Positions 11,976 through 25,317 of a stretch of DNA of 64,000 bases are shown here, in pieces (within the stretch, counting starts at the first letter, position 1; each line of letters starts with the position of its first letter). Under the pieces are notes generated by a model, which had not been told where the DNA came from, did not search any database, and was given only the letters and a program-made list of their open reading frames with translations. The stretch is taken from assembly GCA_018360145.1 (NCBI GenBank), contig SRPY01000061.1, forward strand, positions 16,426 to 80,425, read 5' to 3'. Origin of the DNA: Claviceps africana (lineage: Eukaryota; Ascomycota; Sordariomycetes; Hypocreales; Clavicipitaceae). The translations under genes were made by a program, and so were the position numbers.

Positions 11976-13628
11976 ACGGAAACCTCGCAAATGTGGTCGA
12001 TGTCTTCCATCATGTTCATGGCGTCGGGCTGAGGAACAGCGTCAAAAACACACGGACCCTGTTTTTTTTCTTTTTTCTTTTCTTTTTTTTTTGTGTTTCT
12101 GTTTTTCTTTTTTTTTTTTTTCGTCATCTCAAAGACCTGGAGGTTGCAAGCTAGCATAACGCCATATCCATGATTTCGTGTACTGTCGATGAGACCATAG
12201 CAGAACCATGTGGGATCCCCCCTCTAGCAAAGCTGGTCTCGGTTTCCGGGTTCTCCTTGTTCCCGACCTTGTCGATCTTCTCTGTTTAGGATTATGATGA
12301 TTGTGTTTTCGTTCTTGTCCCCCTTTGCTCGTGGCGCAGATGACGGCAGCGATGGCATTTCCAATACCCGCATCGAGAAGGAGTAGAGGGCCCCCGCCGT
12401 ATGAATACCGAAAAGAATCAAGGGCCCAGAATCAGGCTCAAACGCACCAAGACGGTGACTGTCATGGGTAGAATCGTTTGTCGGACCATGCCCGCCACAC
12501 GAGGCAACGGGCAGGCCGTGACAAGGGCCTGATAAAAGGGGCGTGAAATCAATGGGTTCAATTCAAAGCTGATAATCGACGTTGGCTCTCCAAGGTGCTC
12601 CGAGGGAATCAAGGTCCAAGTTCCCTTCCGAGGTTCCAAAGGGTCCTGGGAATCTTATATACATATGTCGCACGCACGGATACCTAAGGACTGGAGGTCC
12701 TTGTCATGCAGAGGTGCCTGGTGCCGGTCGGGTGTGGCCGGGAGCGACCCTTCGCACGCGTGACACAGGCCCCGAAGCTTCCTCCGTGGCCCTTTGTGCG
12801 ATTTGCGTGCCGAGACCCCCCTGCCGCGTCCCTCGTCGACCCATCTGCGTCTTCTCTCCTGTTTATGCCGTGACTGTGCTTTTTGCATGGACGCTCGTCA
12901 TTGGGTAGTAGGCTCAGGATGACGAATCACGGGACCATGAAGGGAGTGGGGGGGTCTCGTTTGATTTTACTTTTCTTCTACTTTATTCTACTTTTTCACC
13001 ATTTTTTATCCTTTTGTGTATTAAAATTAAACTTTTATTCGGGTTCAGTTCTTTTTACAAGTACCATCTTTTTTAACGACGGCGCGCTGGGAGAAGTCAG
13101 GACTACACCTCATCTCGTGACCAAATCACGCGCTACACGACATCACCAGATTCAAACCCTGCTTCGTCTAACGTCCTTTTTTTTTTAAACCATCTATAGC
13201 ATATATTCTATGTAGCCAACATGACAGGCAAGAAAGACTATGGTGTCAATACCATGGCGGAAAGAAACTACCCTCTCGTTCCGCGTTGCAGCATGTACAT
13301 TGTTTACAAATTCCCAAACCATGCAGTCAACTCGTTAATCGTCAACATCCCGACGTGGCACAATTCCTCGTTCCCCGCACCTTTTCCCCCAGATTCGCAC
13401 AATATGCCGCAGAAATGTAATGCGTAGAAAGTTATACAACGATGCCGTCCTGAACAAGTCGAGCCGCGCGCGCACCGATTCTCCATGTTTCACAGTTTTG
13501 ACCTGAAAAAAAAAACGGACTGAATGTACGCGGAAATACCGCAATGCCTCTCGTGTCAAGCAAATGCCAAGCCATCAAACCAAGGAAGATAATTTAAACA
13601 AAGAAACACTCATGAGTCCATCGTTAGT
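11976..13628. other. Convergent intergenic region
   Basis: Lies between the 3' ends of the zinc-finger gene and the MFS permease. It starts with a T-rich tract (12061-12121). Two adjacent minus-strand frames (12224-12421 and 12418-12639) have natural-looking but unrecognised sequence and are not called. Confidence 0.55.
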
Positions 13629-15737
13629 TTATTTGGATCCACTGTCGGAAGCCTTTTCGCTGAGGACACCCCTCGTAGGAATCAACGTCTTGGGACTTGA
13701 GCGCTTGAAGTAGGCGTGGATCTCGGGAGAAAACTCGCCATCATCGGGCATTCCGTGATCGTGGTTGCCTTCGGTTTCCTTGGGTCCGCGGCTGGCCTGG
13801 ACGGCCTCCCACTCAGCACGCATGTCGGCGATTTTGGCTTTCCAGTCGGCCTCGGGGTCGTACGTCTTGTGCAGTCCGCGCATGCGTTCCCACAGACTCA
13901 GATGCTGCGGGTGAACGGCGATGCCATGGTATTCATGGGCCCTGCCCTCACGAATGTAGCGCCAGCGGCGCTCCTGTTCCTTCAGATCCAGACCAGTCGT
14001 GTCGGGCAGGTAGAGCCAGGTAAGAAACATGCCGGCAAGGCCGAACCACGGGACGACGTAGAACTTGGTCTTGTCGTCAATGTAGTTGTACAGCACAGAG
14101 GCCAACAGAGCACCAGACTTGCCCAGGCAGGCAGAAAACCCGTGGGCGCTGGCACGGACAGGGGTGGGGAACACTTCGCCAGCAATTAGGAAGGTGACCG
14201 AGTTGGGACCAAACTGATTGAAGAAGGACGACAAGAAGTACATGGCCTGAAAAGCGTGAATACCGTTGGGGCCCGTGTAGTAGTCGTAACTGAAGGCGGG
14301 AATGACAAACATGAGGAAACACATGAAGAAGCCCACCTGCTGCATCATTTTGCGACCGTAAAGTTTATTGTCGATGAGCAACGAGGCGAGGTAGTAGCCG
14401 ACCAGAGAGACGGAAATGTTGACCAAGTTCCATGACCAAGTGGTCATGAGAGAGCTGGGGTTGTTGGAGATGACCTTGATGAACTGGCCCTGGAAAAGCT
14501 TGTTGCCGTAGAAGAAGACGTCGTTGCAGAACCAAGTGCCGGCAGTTGCCAGAAGACGACCGCCGAAATGACTAAAGCAGTAGCGGAGGGCAGTCACGTC
14601 GTAGCCGGTGACCTTGGCTCGACTCTTGGCCTCGGCCAACTGCTTGGAGGCGTGCGGCATCTTCCAGGTCCTGTAGTAGACCAGCCATAGGGTGCCAATG
14701 GCAGGGAAAGCGAAGGAGAGGCGGAATGCATACTGGGCAGCCGAGGTGCTGTAGGGAGGAGAACCGGACCCCTTGTTGAATATGACGAGCAGGACGATGA
14801 GTATGACTTGATTGACAAACTGGCCCCAGCCCTGCATCAAAAACGCCATGGTGACGCGGCGGCCACGATGAAGACGATCCTCGCGGGTGGACAGTGTACC
14901 GGCCGTGGACGCGTTCTCGAGGGAAGAAGTGGCGGTGATGGGGTACTCGCCGCCGACACCCAGAGAATAGAAGAAGAGGGACCACGCATAGCAGATGACC
15001 CAGCCCTCGAGAGTCAGGCCCCAACTGGCAGTCAGCATGAGAAGACCAATGAACATGATGATGGCGTCTTGGATAAGACCCCAGCGACGACCGACCCAGT
15101 CGCCAATGACCTAGACGCGTTGTTAGCAAAAGCGAAGAGAGACAGAAGGGGGGGAGAGGGGGACGGAGAAACGTACGCCGACAAAAACTTGGCCAACCAT
15201 GATGCCAATAATCTCGAGATAGGTGACGCTTGCGACCCAGTTCTTGCCGCACACTTGGTGCTTGTCCCAGCACTCAGGCCAGACCTTTTTGAAAAGAGGC
15301 TCCAGATTGCCGATGGAAAACAGCACGTAGCCCTCGAGGCCGAGGCCTGCGCCGGGGATGACGGCGTGTCGAAAGTACCAGGCCACGGGGGAGAGAGGAT
15401 CCTTCTTCATCATGGAGCCTATGGTGCGGAGCTCATGAGAAGCGGCCTCGCGGTCTACCCGAGAAACAAACTTGACGCGTTGCATCCAGGGCAAGTCGGC
15501 CCAGTATACACCGTCCGAGGTATACGAGTCGTCTGGGCGGGTGACATGGCTGAAGATTCGCTGTTCGTCAGCCGTGGCATGTTGGAGAGCATAGTCCTCG
15601 TATGCTTCGTCGTCGTGGTCGCCCGGCGGTCCATGGGGGATGGGGATCTCGCCGGGAATAGCGGGAGGGTGATGGTGGTGGTGGTGGCGTTGATGAACTC
15701 CCGAGTCGGAGTCGGTGGAATCGAAGGCTGCCGCCAT
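13629..15737 (-). CDS. MFS permease, glycerophosphodiester/phosphate-transporter-like
   Basis: Integral membrane permease, 680 aa, about 12 membrane segments expected. Exons on the minus strand: 15737-15177 and 15110-13629; the 66-nt intron (15111-15176) has GTACGT, a GCTAAC branch site and TAG, and joins in phase 0. The junction restores an MFS loop motif, VIGDWVGRRWGL. The N-terminal cytoplasmic stretch is long and has a His run (HQRHHHHHH, about residues 15-25). Other family features are GAGLGLEGYVLFSIGN (first membrane segment), GVGGEYPITATS (segment 4) and GEVFPTPVRASAHGFSA (segment 11), which place it near the PHO84/GIT1 branch of the MFS. The substrate is inferred from that grouping only; inorganic phosphate, glycerophosphoinositol or another organophosphate are all possible. 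The ATG at 15737 was chosen over an in-frame ATG 31 codons upstream because the extra residues look like untranslated leader. Confidence 0.85.
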
Positions 15738-18700
15738 TGGATTGCGGCTGAATCCCGACGGGTGTGCGGTGCGGTGCGGTGCGGCTGGCGGGTTGGCTGA
15801 CTGTCGAGCAACCCAACCAGATGATTTCACGTGTTGGCCAATGGATGAGACGATGAGGTGGTTTTTTTTTTTTTTTTTTTTTTTTTTCCGACGACGGAGC
15901 AGTCAGCAATGCGCGCGAGCCGACGACCGACCGCGATCGTGTTTGTGGTCGTGTTCTTGGCCGGCAGATGGAAACTGGAGAGGCACAAGAAGAAGGACGA
16001 TGAGAAGATGAAAAAAAAAAGCAAAAAAAAAAAAAAAGTAAAATAAAATAAAGGAAAGAAGGAAGGGAGGGAAAAAAAAAAAAACCAATAGGCGGCAGTG
16101 GACACACCCAGTCACACGAATGGGACAGAGAGAGATGGCTCTAGCTTGTTGCGTGGGGAAGACCAGAGACCAAAGACCAGAGACCAGAGACCAAACCCAG
16201 ACTCCAGAGACCAGACACTCTGCAAGCTCCACAAGGCTACGCTCAAGCGAGGGCCACAGAAGTTTCTTTTCTTCTTTTTCTTTTCCTCGCCTTCTTCCTT
16301 TTTCTGCACCGAATCGACGTGTCAGATGAAGGCAGAGCCAAAGCAAAATCAACCAAAAATGGTCAAATAAATATATATATAAACAAAAAAAACTGCTCTC
16401 CGGATAGAACAGCAGGCAAAAGGTGCTCAGAGCTTGCGACTTGCGCTCTGTTTTAAATAGCTCGCGACGGCTACCCCGGGACGGCGCTCTGTCGTGTGCT
16501 TGGGAGGATTTGACGACGGACAAGATCAGACTACATCCTTAAGACCGTATGTATGGTATCTAAGACATGGACCAGTCAGAGGTGCTCGCCGGCCATCGTG
16601 CTCGAATCTCTGTGCCTGAGGGGCCCGACTAGCAAAGCTTTTTCTGCGGGCGGGCAGACAGCTCCTCGGAGCAGGCGGGGACGCAGGTGGCAAGCCCGGT
16701 CCTGTCCGGTCCTGTCCGGTCCTGCCCTGTCCTGTCCTGTCGGCAGGAGGCAGGAGGCGAGCCAACACGAGCATCATCGTCATCGTCGGCACCGTCGTCA
16801 TCATCATCCTATGTGCAACTAACTAACTGCCCCGCCGGCTGGCCTCAAGGACGCTTTGCCAGCCGCGGCCACTCGTCTGTGGATGGGCGACCTCGACAAT
16901 GGCGACTGGAATTGCTGGATGCACTGCAAGTCTGCAAGTGGTGGCACTGGGTGCACTCGGAGTGGGGACCGTCGCCGCCACTGCGACCGGGGTGTCCAGA
17001 AACCTGGGGACCATGGAAAGAAACCACATGCGTCAAGGAGTGGGTGGTGTGGGTGCAAATGGTGCCTGAGGCTTGCTCCGGGCCATTGGTTCCTGGGATC
17101 CTGGACTCCTGGACCTGCCGGTCTTGCGTTCTTGCGTCCTTGCGTCCTTTCCTCCTTTCCTCCTTTCGTCCGTCTGTCGTTGCTCAACCTGCAAGCTGCT
17201 TATCGCCTCCTGCCCGCGCAAACGTCATCCAATCCGCCTCGCCTTACCCTCAGATCCGTCACCGAAGCAGTCACCGAAGCGCCTGCACTACCACGCACAC
17301 ACCACGCAGACAAAGGCCCGGTCAGCTGATTCAGCCGGCCGCAGTGGGCAAGCGCGTCTCGTGCTCCTGCCACATTGCGGGTGGAATGAGGTTTGGCGAC
17401 AATGGGGCAGGAGGGGCCGCGACAGCGCCGCACGCGAGCAATTGCCCGTTGAGTGGTAAATCGTGGCTTTTTTGACGCAGCCAAACATGCAGTGGGTGCA
17501 TGTTGGCCGCGTGTTTTGCATGTCGAGGAATGCCCTGTCTCTGTCTCACCAAAACGCACCAGCAAGCGCGGGTGCTGGCGCGGACAACGCTCGAAATGCA
17601 TCCTCAACCCACGGAATTCTTATCCAGCACCCCACGATTCGTGTCCTGCACATGAAATTGCCCCTCAACCCGACGCTGCACAGGCTACCTACCTGCTGCG
17701 CGTAAACAGACCGCGAGACGGGACTTGCACCCACAAGCCGCGGTTCTTCTTTCCCCCCCTGCTTCCTCGGCTCCATCCACCTTGTTCCCTCCTGCCTTCT
17801 TCGTTTCTTCCGGTCTTGGAACCGAACCAAAAAAAAAAAAAAAAAAAAAAAAATGACGCACGCACCCCACAAACGAGCCCACCAAAACCACTCGGCTACT
17901 AGTTCACCGCCCTTCCTGACCCGGCAAACGGCAATGGCGACCCTCGACAGCCCGATGGAGTTTTTGCTATTCGCACGACCAGAAAATTTTATTCGCGCAA
18001 CACTAGTCGGTTATAGGCCAAGTGTCACTCTCTTTATGCCCCTCCCCCTTAGCTAGGCATAGCACCTAAAGGCAAATGCAGCGCGCAAAGGTAAATGCAG
18101 CGCGTGAGGGTAACTACAGTGTGTACGTATATTTTTACTTTACTCTTCTGCTTCCCTATAGGTACTTGGCTGTGAGTGAGGTCTTGGTTGGGGGGGGTGC
18201 GAGTAGCAATACTCGTCTGATGGTGCATGTCTTTTCTTTTTCTTTTTTCCTTTTTTGCCAAGAGTGTCGCGTCTTCTTACAAAAAATGACTCCACGAGAA
18301 ATTGTTCCCATGCCACCGTGAGACGGGAAACGTGGTGCGGAGAGGATCATCATCGGGATATGATGAATCAAGGATGTGACGAAAAGCGCGACCAGAAACA
18401 TGATGTCGGTATCATCAAGCCCAAGACACGCGGGCGTCCGTGTATACCGGTGTAATACATGAGCGTACGTTGGCAGTTTCCGGGCAAATGAAGCCTGGAT
18501 GAGAACCTCCGGGAAATGCACCCCGGGATACCCATCCAAGCATACGAAGCCTCACCAAACTCGAGGAAATATTTTTTTTTTAAAAAAAAATTCAAGCCCA
18601 AAGAATGTACATTCCAGGAAATGCAAGCCCTTACTGTAACCTCCACCACTATAAGCCGGCAAGTCAAAGCACAAGCGGACACGAATGAAAAACACAGCCG

Positions 18701-19456
18701 CAACATCAAGCACTCATTGCTCCCGAACCATGAATCCAACCAGCACCGCGAGCAACCCATCCCAGACGCCCAAAGGAGACGACTAAAGAACCGGACAAGA
18801 ATCGCAGTCCCTCCGTCCCAGCCAGATTGCATTGTCTTATGTTATCCGTGGTCCAGGGAACACCACCGGCTGGCATGGAAAACTCGTTTAAAACGAATCC
18901 GCCACGAAAGGAAAAAAAAAGCCATACTAGAGACATACAAACTCAATCAAATGTACCAAAACGACAAAGGGAGCAACGCACAACCTTGGCCACACCGTCG
19001 CCACCAGTCATTCAGGGCCCGAATCACTTGTTGAATTATATCTAATTCCGTACATGTGGCTCCTTTGCTTGGAACGGTCCCTTCTCTGCCAGTTGTCCCT
19101 CTTACCATGTGTACGTTTGTATACCATATTCATCCCGAGGAACGCCGCGCTTCTGTCTTTGATACAGATGATTTGATAAGATGTACAAGACTGAGACGGC
19201 TGTGTTGGGAAAAGGAAGAAGAAGAAAGGGAAAGAAAAGAAAATGAAATAAAAAAAGACATGGTGTAGAAAGTAACAAATTGAGCCCAAACATAGAGCGG
19301 CAAGAAAAAAAAAACCAAAACAAAAACACTTTAGGTTGGGCGGGGGGGTTGAGGTCGGGGATGGCTATCGGTGTGAAACCACGGAAAACAGTCCGCCGGG
19401 TTCATAACAATGCTAATCATGGATTCGATCCATGTACATTTTTTTTAATTACAATC
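15738..19456. other. 3.7 kb intergenic region
   Basis: No supportable gene. Open frames of up to about 260 codons occur on both strands (for example 16687-17475 +) but are low-complexity, overlap one another and show no domain or splice logic. A T26 run lies at 15862-15887, an A-rich run at 17830-17852 and a T10A9 element at 18572-18590. The right part includes the 3' flank of RIM15. Confidence 0.55.
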
Positions 19457-22400
19457 TCAATGCGTCAGATTTCTTCTTTGTTCAGCATATGGGCGTGGCG
19501 TGGCCTGCTCATCCCCAGGCTCAGCTCCGTCCACTGACTTGTCCAGAAGGTCCAAAGAGGCAGGTCGAGGTGTCGAATCGGCACTCTCTGACCTTTCAGC
19601 AGCGTCATCCAGTTCTTGCTTAGCATCTGGATCCTGCCGAGTGCTAGTCGCCGTTGTCCCACCATCGGCCGCTGCGAGAACTGGCGTGCACACTTCCTGG
19701 GCTGGCGTCGTCGCAACTTGTGTCACTGCCTCCGAAGTACTCTCTGAGCCGCCAAACGTCACGCTGTCATGGCTATCGGCACGCATCATCTCGATGCCCA
19801 GCTTGGAGCTTGGGAGAACTGATTTGCCTTGCATGGGCTTGCTGCTTCGGCGTCGATGCCTTCCTTTCGTACCGCCAACCTCTTCGTCTTCGTCGTCAGC
19901 TGAATCCGTTCCCTCTGGCACGCCTTTCCTGTCTCCGCTACCACCACTATCGCTCCTGGACCGGTTAGGATCCCCGCTGCGAAAATGCTCCATCTGACCC
20001 GGAGCCGATTGGTGCGTCAAAAGTGTCGGCATATGCTTGGGCGATTCGCACATGCCCGAAACCATTTCTCCGTTAGCAATGCCAAGACCCCAGTCGCCCC
20101 ATTCTCCCGTTGGTCTCCGGCCCACGACGACCGGAATGGGCACATCCTCTGTGGTCGCTGACTCCGAGTCCCCGAAAATGCTCGACGTGATGGAATCTTC
20201 GCGGCTGGAAACCATGGCAGAAGAAATGCGTCCGGGAAACACGGACATGCTGGACGATGGGCTGTCGTCTGACCGTGGATTGTTTGTCTTCTTGAGGCCA
20301 GCGGCCGGCGGGTACGGCAACGGACCCGACATTGTTCGACTCGGTGACGACGGTCGCCATTGACACAGACTCCGCAGAACCTCGGTCAACTTGGACGAGC
20401 TGATGGGTTTCTCGATCAAGGAATCAAAGTAGTGTGGCGCTTGCAGCTCCTTAAGGTAAGCAGTTATCGCCACAATTGGAGTGTGCGAGTTGGCATTCTT
20501 CGTCTCCCGTATCATTCGTGCCACGTCCGCTCCGCTGATCTGGGGCAGCTTGTACTCGAGGAAAATAACATCAAACTGTATCTCGCTCATCGAGTATCGG
20601 ACAGCCTCGGAGCCATTTGCCACAGATATGGTCCTACATCGCAGCTTTTCCAGGAGCTTCTCCATCACCATCCTTGAAACGGGATGATCTTCGCAAATCA
20701 AGACGTCCAGCGGCCGGAAAGTAGGTCCGTTGTCAAATGCAATCTGAGAAAGCCGACGTGAACTCTGTCTACGGCGCTGTACACGTAGCAGTGCGCCATG
20801 CTTGTCTCCTTCGTTCTCTGAAGATGATGGGGACATGTCAAAAACTTGACTCCGCCGGTTACGATGGTGGTGCAGTACATCAGACGCCACGGGACTGCTT
20901 CCGTCGTTGGAACCGACTGTCAACGATCGTGAACGTGTCGTCGCGCCGCCGCCATGTCGTGGAGTTGACATCGTTTTCTGAGGCGAGAGCGCCAATGGTG
21001 CTGGGATCGCTCCACGGACCTTGACAGGCGACACGCCCGAAATCGTGGCGGCCTTGGTCAGACTGCATGGCACTTTGGGCACCTCAAGCGCGGTCGGAGG
21101 ATGCAGAGCGGTGCTCGACTGGTGCGAAAGACTCGACGAGTTACTCGATACTTTTCTTCGGCCCTCGGCTCCCTGCCCGGCCACAAACGAAACCAGCAAA
21201 GGTGATGAAGGCTGAGACATGCGGCTGGGAGACGAGGTGGAGTGGCTGTATCCTGAGGGAGACTGGGGGCGGTTGCATGATTTGGCATTCGAGATAGAAC
21301 GGTGCAGATGGGTCGCCAGGACCGGACTTCCGTCGAGTGACGGTGCTGGGGACGTCGCCACAGTGGCCGACGAACCTCCATGCCCGATGGAAGACTGCTT
21401 GTTTTGAGAGGCGAGAGCATCGGCTCGCAGCTTCTGAATCACGTCTTTATTCGCCTTCTCAAGAACCGGCAGATTCTTGAACGTAAATGAGCCAAAGTCG
21501 TCAGCCGCAATCGGCTCGCTCAATCTTCTCGACTTTAAATCGCGAACATGTGGTGGGATATGGAGTGGCATCAGCTTGCGGTTCATCGAGTTGACTTGAG
21601 ACCGAACTCTTGACAGAGCGTCGTGGGGCCGGTCGGTGTATTCTTTTCCGCCGCCGGAAGTCTGGGGAGACAACTGATCCTCCATCTCTTCGGCGAAGGA
21701 TTGCAAGACGGCCCCTCTGGCATCAAAGTATTCCGTGTCCTCGGGATTCTCTGGTTGTGGGACAAACTGAGCTTCATCCTCGAGCAAAGTCTGCCAATTG
21801 ATCTCCTCGAACCAAGAATGACTTCGAATCTCTTCCCCACCGGAAGCAAACTTATCGTCCTTGTTCGAGCCCAGGCGCTTCTTTGGATCCGTGCATAAAA
21901 GCTTGTTGATGAGGTCTTTCGCTTCCGCGGAAATGGGTTCACAGTCCCCTTCGTCTGGCCATTGTATCCGGCGAGCCAGGATGTTTTCAAAGACTTGCTC
22001 AGCTTCGCTTGCATGGAAAGGTGGAAAGCCATAAAGAAACTCAAACATGATACATCCCACTGACCACCAATCACTCGTTTCGTCTTGCTTGTCTCCATTG
22101 ATAGTTTCGGGCGCTAGATAATCTGGCGTGCCAACAAAGCGACGATTCGTATCTTCAGGGTCGAAAAGTGCCATCGGGGGTGGCATCATGTTGGAAGGCG
22201 GGAGTGAACTTCGTACATGCCCATCCACACTCGCTCGAACATTGGGTTGGCTGGCGGCCGTATCGGGCGAGCCTTGAATCGAGACTTCGTCATCTGCATG
22301 CATTTTGGCGCTTAGAGGTTGAGGCGAAGCGTCAGAATCAACCAGTGAGAAGGAATTCAGTAAGTGAGCCAGGGACTCGCTGCCTCCACTGTCACTCCGA

Positions 22401-25317
22401 TGGCTGCTCGAGACCCAGCGATTTTCTGTGGGCATTGACGAAAGGCTGAAATAAGACGGCTGGCCTGCGCCCCCAGCATCCGGTGTGATCAGCGGTGTTT
22501 CGGTAGGAGAATGCGCATGGCCATGAAGATCGAGTGACGTCGACCGGGAAGATGCCATGGATGTAGACCTTGCGAAGGGCCCATGCTTGAGCAAATCAGG
22601 AGTTGTGTCTGTGGTTTCGCTGTTTAGCGCACGCTTCTGTCTGCCGACCAGTCCCATTCGCGACAGGCCAAAGTCGGTCAATTTCAGATGGCCTTTCTGA
22701 TCAATGAGCAGATTGTCAGGTTTGAGGTCGCGATGGATGACGTCTCTTTCATGCAGATGCTCAACACCAAGGATAACTTCACCGAGATACTTCTTGGCCC
22801 ATTCTTCTGGAAGTCCGCCCAGCACCTTTATAAGAGAAGCACAATCGCCGCCGTTGAGATATTCCATGACAAGGTATAGATAGTCCTTGCTGGAGAAAGT
22901 CCAGTAAAGCTTGGCGACAAACTCGCTCTGGCCTTGCCACATCATGATGGCTCGTTCGGCCTTGACGTTGCCGACCTGATTCTTCGCAACCATGTCTGCC
23001 TTTTTCAGCACCTTGATGGCAAAATATTCACCCGTCGACTTCTTTTTGGAGAGATACACACTGCCAAATGCACCCTTGCTGATTGGCTTGATGATTTCGA
23101 AATCCTTGATAGACGGTTGCGCAGCGCGAGCTTGGTGGGGTGCTTGGCTAGCGCCCAGGCGTGGTGACGGCGGCGCTCTCATGGCGAATTCTGAAGTTGC
23201 CGCCGAGGATGATGTCCTTCTGTGATGACGCACGGGCTGCGCTACGGGCGAGCTGAACTCGCTGGTCGGAAACATTGGCGAGGCCTCAGGCGAAGTCACT
23301 CCCTCAGCATAAGGGACACCCCGAGGTTTGATTCGAAGTGGGGAGGACGGCTGGTTCGCACGAGAGGGAGACTCCTGTCTCCGGGGAGACGATGCTCCTG
23401 GTATGATAAGACTCCGTCGTTGATGCTGTCTAGTGCTCGCTGCACGCCGCAAGTCACCAAAGTCAGAAATTGGGGATTCCGTCCTCGGTGCAGTTCGCGA
23501 CGTCGCAGAAGAGGAGCGGAAGCTGCCGTCCCCATCGGCGAACTCGGTTTCGTAGAGAAGAGAAGATCCTCTCCTGATATGGCGAGAGTGACCAGCGGGA
23601 ACGGAACCACTGTCAACAGTTGACCGTGGCGTGGGGCACTCCTTTGGACTGCTGGATCGAGTTGACTCTATGAATGACGTTGGCCGCGAGGTGTTTGAAC
23701 CAGCAGAAATATCCATTTGACGCAAGGCTGCGGCCAGCGCCGATGAGCTGGATATAGATTGGTTGGTTGCATCGTCCGCGGAACGGCCGCGATGCAGCTC
23801 ATTCTCGACCATGTGAGCATCTGCATCACTCTGCTGGAAAAATCCTGAGGCGCCTTCCTCGGTCTCATCTTCGGTAGAGTCGCTCAGCCTACCAGCGGCA
23901 ATCCTTGCTGCCTTTCTCATCGCTTCATCAATGCAATCTTTCACGAGAACAGCCATTTCGATACGAATTCGCTCCGCGTACTCTATAATTTTCCGGTGCC
24001 GAAACACAGAATCAACTTTAGCTCGTGCTACCGTCTCAGTGTCGGAGCACAGCATTGCCAAACCCTGTTCTTGGTCCAACGTATTGGTGCTAGGAGATTG
24101 CCATTGCAGGACCTGAGATATTCTCGATTCGGATTGCGGCGACTGGGTTCTGAACTCTTCATAGTCTTGCTGAGACATCTCCTTCAAAGCTGGAGTGCTG
24201 ATCTCAATGGCGGTATCACAGAGGTCCATGAGCAACTCCACGATTCGGGCTTGTGGTCTGCGAATGGCAAATGATCGAGCTCGAGAATGGCCCGGACCGC
24301 TCGTTCGGTCGCGGGAACGTGGCAAGGACGTGCCAGGAGACGAATGAGCCGATATTGGAGGACCGATGGGCATGCCTTTGTATTCTGCCATTGGACAGGC
24401 CTGTATCTCTCCAGTCGTGGAGCGGCTTTGTCTAGCCTCTAGTGCGTCGAGGACTTTGACGATGGAATGCCGATGTTCAATTAGGTTCTCTTGCGCCATC
24501 TGGACATCCATTTCCGCACGATGCTCTTGCAGGCACAAATCAGTGTGCTTTTCGAACCACCAAGGTGGGATATCTCGTTCGCAGATACGACATAGAACAG
24601 AGGCCGGTGGATCACGCGTCTCCGCCTCTTCTCCGCCGGTTTCAGCGAGCTGCGTGAGATAGCTGGCTAAGAGTTCGGCGCCAGACCCTAGCGAGTCAAC
24701 AATTACGTCTGGAAGATCGATTTGGATTTCCTGTGGCATAATCCATGGACGAAGCATCCACATCGTCTGCGTCTCGGTCAGGAATCCATCTTTGAAACAT
24801 TTGATCAGGGAGGCGGTATCCAGCTTACATGGCTTTGTCCTCCGGAGGCAGTATCGTACACCATGATACCTTGCGCTTCAAGATTGGCAGTCTGAAAACC
24901 CGACTCATGGAGTGATTGATCGTCTCCTGCTACTTCACTTATGGTTCGCAACTTTGACAGTCGGCCCAGTCGAACGGAGAAACGAATTCTGTAGCTCTTC
25001 GAATCATCCTTCTTCATTGACACCACCATATCGGTGAAGACATTCTTGTTCTCACTCACGATTAGGTCTGAAATAGGTTTGCCATGTATGTCGTCGAAGG
25101 GTGTGCCGACGAGGTCTGACCACGAGGGGCTGACCCATTTTACGGTGCCATCGAGGTTTAAGCCAACAATTGCATTCAATGTCGATTCTGCCGCCTCACG
25201 GAGCTCCTCACGCTCGTTGCGGATATCCTGGCTCAAAGATCGTTCCATTGGCCCGGCTTGTTGTATTCGCAAGGACGATACAGCTGGCACAGCCAGCCTG
25301 GTAGAAGGCTGTTCCAT
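19457..25317 (-). CDS. RIM15: Rim15-type (Greatwall family) PAS/kinase/receiver protein kinase
   Basis: Large AGC kinase of about 1932 aa that in yeasts integrates nutrient signals and drives quiescence; cytosol/nucleus. Exons 25317-24829 and 24766-19457; the 62-nt intron (24767-24828) has GTAAGC, CTGAC and CAG. In order: a PAS-like domain (about residues 40-130, with AIVGLNLDGTVKWVSPSW), a C2HC zinc-binding motif from C222 (CRICERDIPPWWFEKHTDLC), a Ser-rich linker, the kinase domain (about 717-1150: GAFGSVYL, AIKVLKK, HRDLKPDNLL, DFGLSR), a long insert of more than 150 residues between DFG and GTPDYLAPE (the Greatwall hallmark), and a response-regulator receiver (about 1513-1635). The receiver keeps the CEDHP acidic pair, the ITAYL Thr and the EKP Lys, but the phospho-acceptor position reads Glu1567 (VIFLEYKLP). 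The long Ser/Pro tail is as expected for the family. Confidence 0.95.

Noticed and set aside
12224..12639. Two adjacent minus-strand frames with hydrophobic stretches
   Set aside because: Different phases separated by a stop, no recognised motif and no good splice pair; kept only as a remark in the intergenic entry.
16687..17475. 262-codon plus-strand frame and its overlapping neighbours
   Set aside because: Low-complexity Ser/Pro/Arg sequence, several overlapping frames on both strands, no family motif and no splice partners.
17700..17745. Minus-strand T-arm-like GGGACTTGCACCCACA
   Set aside because: The T-loop lacks the TTC core and no acceptor or anticodon arm is found at tRNA distance; only a short inverted repeat is present.
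19400..19450. Possible tRNA: CAT-containing loop, GGATTCGATCC arm and following T run
   Set aside because: The T-loop is preceded by A rather than G, no D-arm or 5' acceptor strand pairs with it, and no full cloverleaf can be drawn.
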